Below, piece by piece: positions 58,637 through 64,000 of a stretch of DNA of 64,000 nt (the stretch's first letter is position 1; the number at the start of each line of letters is the position of its first letter). Under the pieces are notes generated by a model. It was not told the DNA's origin and did not search any database. It saw only the letters and a list, made by a program, of their open reading frames with translations. A program made the position numbers and the translations under genes. Source of the stretch: Propionibacteriaceae bacterium (GTDB lineage: Bacteria > Actinomycetota > Actinomycetes > Propionibacteriales > Propionibacteriaceae); assembly GCA_017306015.1 (NCBI GenBank), contig JAFKJK010000009.1:124001-188000 (forward strand), read 5' to 3'.

Positions 58637-59671
58637 ATGTCGGGTCAGGATCGACCCTCGCGACCAACGCTGGTGACCATCGCGAACGAACTCGGCGTCT
58701 CCCGGCAGACCGTCTCGAACGTGCTCAACAACCCCGGAATCGTCCATCCGGCCACCCGGGAGCGGGTCGCCGCTGCCATCAAGCGGGCCGGGTACCGTCC
58801 GTCCGCTGCCGGGAGAGCGCTGCGTACCCAGCGCTCGATGGCCATCGGCCTGCGGCTGTACCGGGCCGTGGACGGCATCAACGGCGCTGTGATGGACCGC
58901 TTCGTCCACAGCCTCGCCGACGAGGCCCAGCGGCGGGGCTACCACCTGACCCTGCTCACCGCCGAGGACGCCGACGACGAGGTTCGCAAGCTGGAGACGC
59001 TGTTCCGGTCCGGGTCGATCGACCTCGCCGTCCTGACCGACACCGGGATGGACGATCCCCGTCCGGACCAGCTGGCCGAGGCGGGAATCCCGTTCGTCGC
59101 GTTCGGCCGGCCGTGGGGACGGCCGGACCCGGACGCGCATCCGTGGGTCGACGTGGACGGCGGGGCCGGCTCGGCGGCCGGAGCGTCGTGGCTGCGGGAG
59201 CTGGGCCACACCGCGATCGGATTCCTTGGCTGGCCGGAGGGCTCCGGCGTCGGCGACGACCGCCGGGCGGGCTGGGCGCGAGCGGTGGCGGGTCTCCCGG
59301 CGAGCGCCGAGCTGAGTGTCGCCGTCCTCGACGACCACCCGAGCGCGGGCGCCGAGGGTGCGGCCGAGCTGATCACCCGTGGTGCGACCGCGATCGTCTG
59401 CGCGTCCGACTCGCTGGCGCTGGGGGCGGTCGGACGGCTGCGCATCGCCGGCCTGCTCGGGGACGACCACATCGCGCCGCTGGTCGGCTTCGACGACACT
59501 CCGGTCGCCCGGGCGCTGGGCATGTCGAGCGTCCACCAGCCGGTGGAGGCCGCCGCCGTCGCCGTCCTGGAGTTGGCGATCGACGCCGTGAGCGCCAACG
59601 GCTCGTCCGGCCCAGGTCGGTTGCTCCAGCCGACCCTGGTCCCGCGCCAGCTTGCCGCCTTCGCTAGGTAG
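58637..59671 (+). CDS. LacI-family regulator of the disaccharide locus
   Basis: A 344-residue LacI protein. The N-terminal helix-turn-helix and hinge are TLVTIANELGVSRQTVSNVL and NNPGIVHPATRERVAAAIKR, with GYRPSAAGRALRTQRS (about residues 11-62) for minor-groove contact. The effector domain has the periplasmic-binding fold, with AIVCASDSLALGAVGRLR and VGFDDTPVARALGMSSVHQP. It ends the importer operon 41 bases after the MalG-like gene. The palindrome at 55296-55317 and the related site before the GH65 fusion are its likely operators. GAAGGGAG precedes ATG 58637. Confidence 0.88.
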   Translation: MSGQDRPSRPTLVTIANELGVSRQTVSNVLNNPGIVHPATRERVAAAIKRAGYRPSAAGRALRTQRSMAIGLRLYRAVDGINGAVMDRFVHSLADEAQRRGYHLTLLTAEDADDEVRKLETLFRSGSIDLAVLTDTGMDDPRPDQLAEAGIPFVAFGRPWGRPDPDAHPWVDVDGGAGSAAGASWLRELGHTAIGFLGWPEGSGVGDDRRAGWARAVAGLPASAELSVAVLDDHPSAGAEGAAELITRGATAIVCASDSLALGAVGRLRIAGLLGDDHIAPLVGFDDTPVARALGMSSVHQPVEAAAVAVLELAIDAVSANGSSGPGRLLQPTLVPRQLAAFAR

Positions 59672-59681
59672 CCCCGCCGGT

Positions 59682-59991
59682 TGAACCATCGGGGACAGGT
59701 ACTTTCGTTCACTCCTCAGAGCCATCAGGCGGCCGAACCATCGGGGACAGGTACTTCGGTTCACCTCCCGCCCATCATCGGTCGTTGAGCAGGACTGAAC
59801 CGTTGGGGACAGGTACTTCGGTTCACCTCTCGCCCATCATCAGTCGTTGAGCAGGACTGAACCGTTGGGGCCAGGTACTTCGGTTCAGTCCGCAGCCGTC
59901 GTCGGTTCAGCTGGGTGAACGAAAGTACCTGTCCCCGACGGTTCAGCTGAGTGAACGAAAGTGAACCAAAGTACCTGTCCCCGACGGTTCA
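59682..59991. repeat. Six repeat copies, last one giving the stop of the phosphorylase fusion
   Basis: Copies at 59682-59711, 59734-59763, 59796-59825, 59858-59887 (GGGGACAGGTAC orientation), then 59916-59945 and 59962-59991 in the opposite orientation. Copies 3 and 4 with the segment CGCCCATCATCGGTCGTTGAG form a 62-base tandem. On the minus strand the last copy starts with the TGA (59991-59989) that ends the fusion gene. The cluster fills the gap between two convergent genes. Confidence 0.92.
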
Positions 59992-62838
59992 GGCGGGTTG
60001 GGGACGGGTGAGGTCGATGTGCTTGCGGCGTCCACGGATCGTGACGGCGAAGCGGAGGCGCTCCCAGTGGGCCGGGAGCATGGGGGCGGTGTGCCAGCCG
60101 TCCTCGGTCACGGTGAGGCCGGCGAAGCCGAAGACCACCGCCTGCCACAGGCCACCGGCGGACGCGCCGTGAATGCCGTCCCCGGCGTTGTGGCGGACGT
60201 CGAGCAGGTCGGCCAGAGCCGCCCGGACGAAGTGCTGGTAGCCGTACTCGGGCTCTCCGGCGCGGCACGCCATGATCGCGCTGACGGCCGGACCGAGGCT
60301 GGACCCGAGCTCGTGGTCGGTCCGCGGGTCGTAGTAGGCGTAGTTGGCGCGCAGCGCATCCGGGGTGAAGCACTCAGGAAGCAGATAGGCGAGCATGAGG
60401 ACGTCCGGCTGCTTGAGAACCTGGGTCTGCGCCACGCCCTCAATGCCGTAGATCTGCTGCATCGACAGCTTCCGTTCCGGATCCCGGAGCAACGCGATGT
60501 CGGCGTCCGTCAGTCCGAAGTAGCCCTCGAACTGCTCCATCAGGCCGGTGTCGGGGTCGACGGGCAGCGCGATCGCGTCCGCCACCTCCAGCCAGCGCGC
60601 GAGCCATTCGTCGTCCAGCCCAAGTTGCTCGGCCAACTCGCCCCAGCGTGCCGGGTGCTGTTCGGCCAACCCCTGTGCGAGCCGGTGAGCGGTCCGCAGG
60701 TGCCACACCGCCACGTGGTTGGTGAAGGCGTTGTCGTCGATGCGGTCGTGGTACTCGTCCGGCCCGACGACGGTGCGGAAGTGGTAGCGGCCGTCGTCCT
60801 CCAGCGCGGCGGCGGACGCCCAGAAGCTGGCCCCGTCCAGCACCATCTCGGCGCCGTGCGCGAGCAGGAATTCCTCATCGCCCGTAGCCCGGACGTACTC
60901 CAGGACGGCCAGCGCGACGTCGGCGGTGATGTGGATCTCGATATCGCCGGTCCAGATCCGGATCAACCGCGTCCGATCGTCGGGGTCCGGCACCCAGGTC
61001 GGCGTCACCTCGTCCCCGGTCTCGGCGGACTCCCACGGGAACTGCGCGCCGCGGAAGCCGTTCCCCGACGCCTTGGCGCGCGCGCCCGCCAGCCCGTGCC
61101 AGCGGTACATCAGCATGTTCCGGGCGATCTCGGGCTGCGTCCACGTGAACACCGGGAGCATGAAGATCTCGGTGTCCCAGAAGACGTGGTGCCGGTAGCC
61201 CAGGCCGCTGAGGGTCTTCGCGCCGATACTGGCGTGCTCGGTGAACCGCGGCGCGGCGATGATCAACTGGAACAGGCTGAACCGGACGGCCATCTGCGCC
61301 TGCGGATCGCCGTCGATCGTCACGTCGCAGGCGTCCCAGGTCTGGCGCCATGCCTCGGTGTTGGCGGCGAGGATCGCATCCCACCCCTGGTCACGGGCGG
61401 ACGCGGCGTCCGCCTGCGCCCGGGCCGAAGTCCGCTCCGCGGCCACGGCGGCGTCCGGCTCCGCGAAGTCGGGGACGAGCGCGACGAACTTGGTCAGCGT
61501 GAGCGACTCGCCGCCCAGCAACCGGAGTTCGTGCTCGACGGCAGGCGCTCCGTCCGCATCGAAGGGACGCCCGGCGAGTGCCCCGCCTTCGCTGTCGGTC
61601 GCGGTCACCTCGCAGGCTGTGGCCAGGGTGTGCGCCGTGGACCGGGTCCGCGCGATCAGCCGGGCGGAGTGGTCGTCCGCGTCAGCGTCGAGCAGGTCCC
61701 AGTGCAGCATGCCGCCGTTCTCGACGTGGACGCTGAGGCCGGCGCGCGTGCGTACCGTCGCCGGGCTGCCGGCGGTGATCCGGGCCCGGACGAGCGCCCG
61801 GCCGGACTCGGAGAGGTCGACGAGCCGCTCGAACTCCAGGCGCACCTGGGCGCCGGCCGGGCTGATCCAGTCGACGACGCGGGCGAGCAGGCCCGTCCGC
61901 AGGTCGAGCGAACGCTCGTAGCCGGTGATCGTGCCGCGGTCGAGCCGGAAGCGCTCACCGTCCAGCCAGACGTCGACGCCCCACCATTCCGGCAGGCTGG
62001 CCAGCTCGGTGAAGACCACCGGGACGTCGTCCCACAGCTGATGCATGAAGGCGGCGGGGTGCTCGCCCGGGTAGCCCTCCTCGAGGCTTCCGCGGACGCA
62101 GAAGGCGCCGTTGCCGATGGTGAAGATCGTCTCGCTGTGGCCCTGGCGCTCGGGCGGGAAGCTGCGCTCGCGGACGCTCCAGGCGGCGGCCTCGAGGTCG
62201 GCCAGCAGGCTGTCGAGGGTGGTGCGGGAGAGGTCGTCGAGGCGGACGTGCGCCATCCCGACGCGCTCGGACGGGCCGAGTCCGACCGTCCACATCCCCG
62301 CGGCGGCGGCGCCTTCGATGCCGGCGGTCGCGTCCTCGACGACGACGCACAGGCCGGCGGGGACGCCGAGTCGGCGGGCAGCCTCGGCGAACACGTCCGG
62401 TGCCGGCTTGGCGGGAAGGTTGGCGTTGCCGTCGACGATCGCGTCGAAGAGGCTGGTCACGCCCAGACTGTCGAGCACCTTCGGGGTGTTCTTACTGGCG
62501 GACGCGATCGCCGTCGCGTAGCCGTTGGCGCGCAGTTCGTGGAGCAGGTCCAGCACGCCCGGCAGGACGTCGGCGGGCCCGATCCGGTCGAGCGAGGCCA
62601 CGTAGTAGCGGTTCTTGCGGTCCATCAGCTCGGCGGCGCGCTCCTCGTCGACGGGGACGCCGTTCAGCAGGATGGCGAGCGACTCGCGGCGGCTCACTCC
62701 GCGGAGGAGCTCGTTCGTCGTCCGGCTGAAGGGGAGGCCCTCCTCATCGGCGAGGCGTTGCCAGGCGAGGTAGTGGTATTCGGCGGTGTCGGTGATGACG
62801 CCGTCCAGATCGAAGATGACCGCTCTGATCTCGTTCAT
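59989..62838 (-). CDS. Fused beta-phosphoglucomutase and GH65 disaccharide phosphorylase
   Basis: A 949-residue two-enzyme protein. Residues 1 to about 205 are a beta-phosphoglucomutase-type HAD domain: VIFDLDGVITDTAEYHYLAW (nucleophile and acid/base Asp), LRGVSRRESLAILLNG, TAIASASKNTPKVL, LPAKPAPDVFAEAARRLGVP and CVVVEDATAGIEGAAAAG. From about 225 a GH65 phosphorylase follows: FTIGNGAFCVRGSLEEGYPG, GYRHHVFWDTEIFMLPVFTW and the catalytic Glu695 in VVGPDEYHDRIDDNAFTNH. GH65 enzymes cleave alpha-glucosidic disaccharides (maltose, trehalose, kojibiose, nigerose) with phosphate to beta-glucose-1-P, and the mutase makes glucose-6-P, so one chain does both steps. An operator-like site and promoter precede it. 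The stop is in a repeat. Confidence 0.92.
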   Translation of the reverse strand: MNEIRAVIFDLDGVITDTAEYHYLAWQRLADEEGLPFSRTTNELLRGVSRRESLAILLNGVPVDEERAAELMDRKNRYYVASLDRIGPADVLPGVLDLLHELRANGYATAIASASKNTPKVLDSLGVTSLFDAIVDGNANLPAKPAPDVFAEAARRLGVPAGLCVVVEDATAGIEGAAAAGMWTVGLGPSERVGMAHVRLDDLSRTTLDSLLADLEAAAWSVRERSFPPERQGHSETIFTIGNGAFCVRGSLEEGYPGEHPAAFMHQLWDDVPVVFTELASLPEWWGVDVWLDGERFRLDRGTITGYERSLDLRTGLLARVVDWISPAGAQVRLEFERLVDLSESGRALVRARITAGSPATVRTRAGLSVHVENGGMLHWDLLDADADDHSARLIARTRSTAHTLATACEVTATDSEGGALAGRPFDADGAPAVEHELRLLGGESLTLTKFVALVPDFAEPDAAVAAERTSARAQADAASARDQGWDAILAANTEAWRQTWDACDVTIDGDPQAQMAVRFSLFQLIIAAPRFTEHASIGAKTLSGLGYRHHVFWDTEIFMLPVFTWTQPEIARNMLMYRWHGLAGARAKASGNGFRGAQFPWESAETGDEVTPTWVPDPDDRTRLIRIWTGDIEIHITADVALAVLEYVRATGDEEFLLAHGAEMVLDGASFWASAAALEDDGRYHFRTVVGPDEYHDRIDDNAFTNHVAVWHLRTAHRLAQGLAEQHPARWGELAEQLGLDDEWLARWLEVADAIALPVDPDTGLMEQFEGYFGLTDADIALLRDPERKLSMQQIYGIEGVAQTQVLKQPDVLMLAYLLPECFTPDALRANYAYYDPRTDHELGSSLGPAVSAIMACRAGEPEYGYQHFVRAALADLLDVRHNAGDGIHGASAGGLWQAVVFGFAGLTVTEDGWHTAPMLPAHWERLRFAVTIRGRRKHIDLTRPQPA

Positions 62839-62880
62839 GGGGTCTCTCAGGTGTGGCCTGGCGGGGAAGTCCTCGTCTGA

Positions 62881-62909
62881 TTTGATCGTTCAAGGATGGT
62901 GCTTGTCAA
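62881..62909 (-). promoter_or_regulatory. Promoter of the phosphorylase fusion with LacI-type operator
   Basis: On the minus strand TTGACA (62909-62904) is 17 bases from ATCAAA (62886-62881). TTGAACGATCAA (62893-62882), a near-palindrome close to the centre TTGATCGATCAA of the operator at 55296-55317, overlaps the -10 region. This links the gene to the LacI regulator at 58637. Confidence 0.65.
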
Positions 62910-63089
62910 GTCCCCGTACCCACCCTGGCGAGGCCATTCGCGGTTTCGCCCGGGTTCGGGTACCCCCATCGCAGGACCGGACGCACCGGGACGCGCCGGC
63001 GGTCACACCGTCCGGCACCGGGAACGACATGCGGAAGGGCACCGAGCCGCCAGCCGTCGCACGCCACATGGCGCGGCTAGCCTGAGCGG

Positions 63090-63671
63090 GTGCCCGCTCC
63101 CACCATCACGTTCGCCGAGAAGCGCGTCCTCACCGGCTCGGTCGCGGTTCTCACCCCGGTGACCGAGGCTGACGTCGACGCCCTCTACCCGCTGTTGCAG
63201 GACCTTGAGGTGTCGGTGCTGACCGGGTCGGTGTCGTCCGCGAATCCCACCGCGGAGGAACTGCGGCCCTACTCCCTCGCCGAGCTCCGCGCGATCTACG
63301 CGCGCTGGGCCGTCGCCGAGGACCGGATCGTGTGGGCGATCCGGGACGTCCGCGACCACGGCATCCTCGGCGAGGCCGTGTTGAACGACCTCAGCGCCGC
63401 GAACCGCAGCTGCGGCTTCCGCATCTGGACCGCGGGCGGACGCGGCCGCGGGATCGGCACCGAAGCCACCCGAATGGCCGTTGACTACGCCTTCGACCGA
63501 GGCATCCACCGCGTCGAACTCGAGGTGTACGACTTCAACCCGCGCGCCCGTCACGTCTACCAGAAGGTCGGCTTCCGCCACGAGGGCACCAAGCGGGACG
63601 CCCTCCGCTTCGACGACGGTTGGGTCGATGCGCACCTGATGTCGATCCTGAGCACCGACCCGCGCGGCTGA
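63090..63671 (+). CDS. GNAT-family N-acetyltransferase (RimJ/RimL-like)
   Basis: A 193-residue acetyltransferase that would move an acetyl group from acetyl-CoA to an amine. The GNAT core is visible: VWAIRDVRDHGILGEAVLND, the acetyl-CoA loop GGRGRGIGTEATRMAVDYAF (about residues 113-132), and IHRVELEVYDFNPRARHVYQ with KVGFRHEGTKRDALRFDDGW at the C-terminus, the RimJ/RimL pattern. GTG 63090 is the chosen start; nothing better lies upstream. It is monocistronic, and the substrate is unknown. Confidence 0.82.
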   Translation: MPAPTITFAEKRVLTGSVAVLTPVTEADVDALYPLLQDLEVSVLTGSVSSANPTAEELRPYSLAELRAIYARWAVAEDRIVWAIRDVRDHGILGEAVLNDLSAANRSCGFRIWTAGGRGRGIGTEATRMAVDYAFDRGIHRVELEVYDFNPRARHVYQKVGFRHEGTKRDALRFDDGWVDAHLMSILSTDPRG

Positions 63672-63738
63672 CGACGGTCGACCGAACCGAAGGCGCGGGG
63701 AGGCGGTGGACGGCAGAGCCGTCGCCTACGGTGTCGGC

Positions 63739-64000
63739 ATGGCAACACGAGCTCCCCAGGCTCCGCGATTGGTCCCGGTCGAACCCGGAGACCTGGCGCT
63801 GCTGGATCCGTCCGACTTCGTCGACCCGGACGGCGACGACCTCGAACAGGCCGAACTGCGGGACGTCCGCGTCGACGACCTCCGCTGGGAGGTCCGGCGC
63901 CGCATCGACGCGTCCCGGATCAGCGGGCTGGCCGGCACCTCCTGGCGGGCCCGCGGACTCACCGTCCTCGACTCCTGGCTGGAGCGGCTCGACCTGCTGT
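63739..64000 (+). CDS. Unknown protein, 3' end outside window
   Basis: The frame from ATG 63739 is open to the window end (87 codons). The start is acidic (LLDPSDFVDPDGDDLEQAEL). RDVRVDDLRWEVRRRIDASR and the following ISGLAGTSWRARGLTVLDSW have a loose five-residue periodicity that could be the beginning of a pentapeptide-repeat domain. No ribosome binding site is strong. Without the rest it cannot be assigned. Confidence 0.5.
   Translation, partial: MATRAPQAPRLVPVEPGDLALLDPSDFVDPDGDDLEQAELRDVRVDDLRWEVRRRIDASRISGLAGTSWRARGLTVLDSWLERLDLL

Noticed and set aside
59998..62880. A 960-codon plus-strand frame
   Set aside because: Exactly antisense to the beta-phosphoglucomutase/GH65 fusion, which has all catalytic motifs. 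The plus frame has none.
1..64000. A complete insertion sequence or prophage within the window
   Set aside because: No transposase, integrase or phage structural gene was found. Mobile-element evidence is limited to the tRNA-Ser fragment and the small repeats.

Overview
This 64 kb window is chromosomal DNA of a high-G+C actinobacterium. Codons are strongly G/C-ending, many genes start with GTG, start-stop overlaps of the ATGA/GTGA type are common, and the PEP carboxykinase is the GTP-dependent type. A Propionibacteriales-like relative is my guess; nothing here fixes genus or species. The content is mainly sugar and glycan catabolism with its regulators, plus two kinds of repeats: orphan type I-E-like CRISPR arrays and about 32 copies of a 30-bp palindromic repeat.

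Layout. 1-1.3 kb: end of a lower-G+C gene, then a 3' tRNA-Ser fragment that looks like an integration scar. 1.6-10 kb: an RbsABC-type importer with a FGGY kinase and a SIS isomerase, divergent from a SorC-type regulator and a pentulose-phosphate 3-epimerase. 10-16.4 kb: SdpI-like, site-2-protease-like and TRIC-like membrane proteins, ilvD, and a one-polypeptide histidine kinase/response regulator whose receiver lacks the phosphorylated Asp. 16.5-25 kb: class II aldolase, HAD phosphatase, DhaL/DhaK kinase, aldo/keto reductase, esterase, and a glycerol-1-phosphate dehydrogenase-like enzyme followed by a NagD-like phosphatase. 25-40 kb: a second aldo/keto reductase, two TetR/GH3 beta-glucosidase modules, Na+/H+ antiporter, old yellow enzyme, DMT transporter, secreted protein and pckG.

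40.3-45.4 kb: three CRISPR segments with no cas gene anywhere in the window. A tRNA-Arg(ACG) gene separates the first two, flanked by half-repeats. A cassette of ECF sigma factor, single-pass membrane protein and lipoprotein, plus a DUF2500-like gene and a sigma-factor remnant, lies between the second and third. 45.5-54.7 kb: a tightly coupled operon (binding protein, two permeases, NagB-like deaminase, GH4, BadF-type kinase, GH35-like beta-galactosidase) divergent from a GntR regulator, probably for an amino-sugar-containing glycan. 54.7-55.1 kb: two very short genes with good expression signals, one with a Cys motif. 55.2-63 kb: a disaccharide importer and LacI regulator, facing a fused beta-phosphoglucomutase/GH65 phosphorylase. 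Matching operator-like sites stand before the importer and before the fusion gene. 63-64 kb: a GNAT acetyltransferase and a gene cut by the window edge.

The common theme is importer plus intracellular glycosidase or phosphorylase plus kinase, isomerase or epimerase, each under a local one-component regulator. The 30-bp repeats lie between genes in nine clusters, and four genes end on the TGA that begins a repeat copy.
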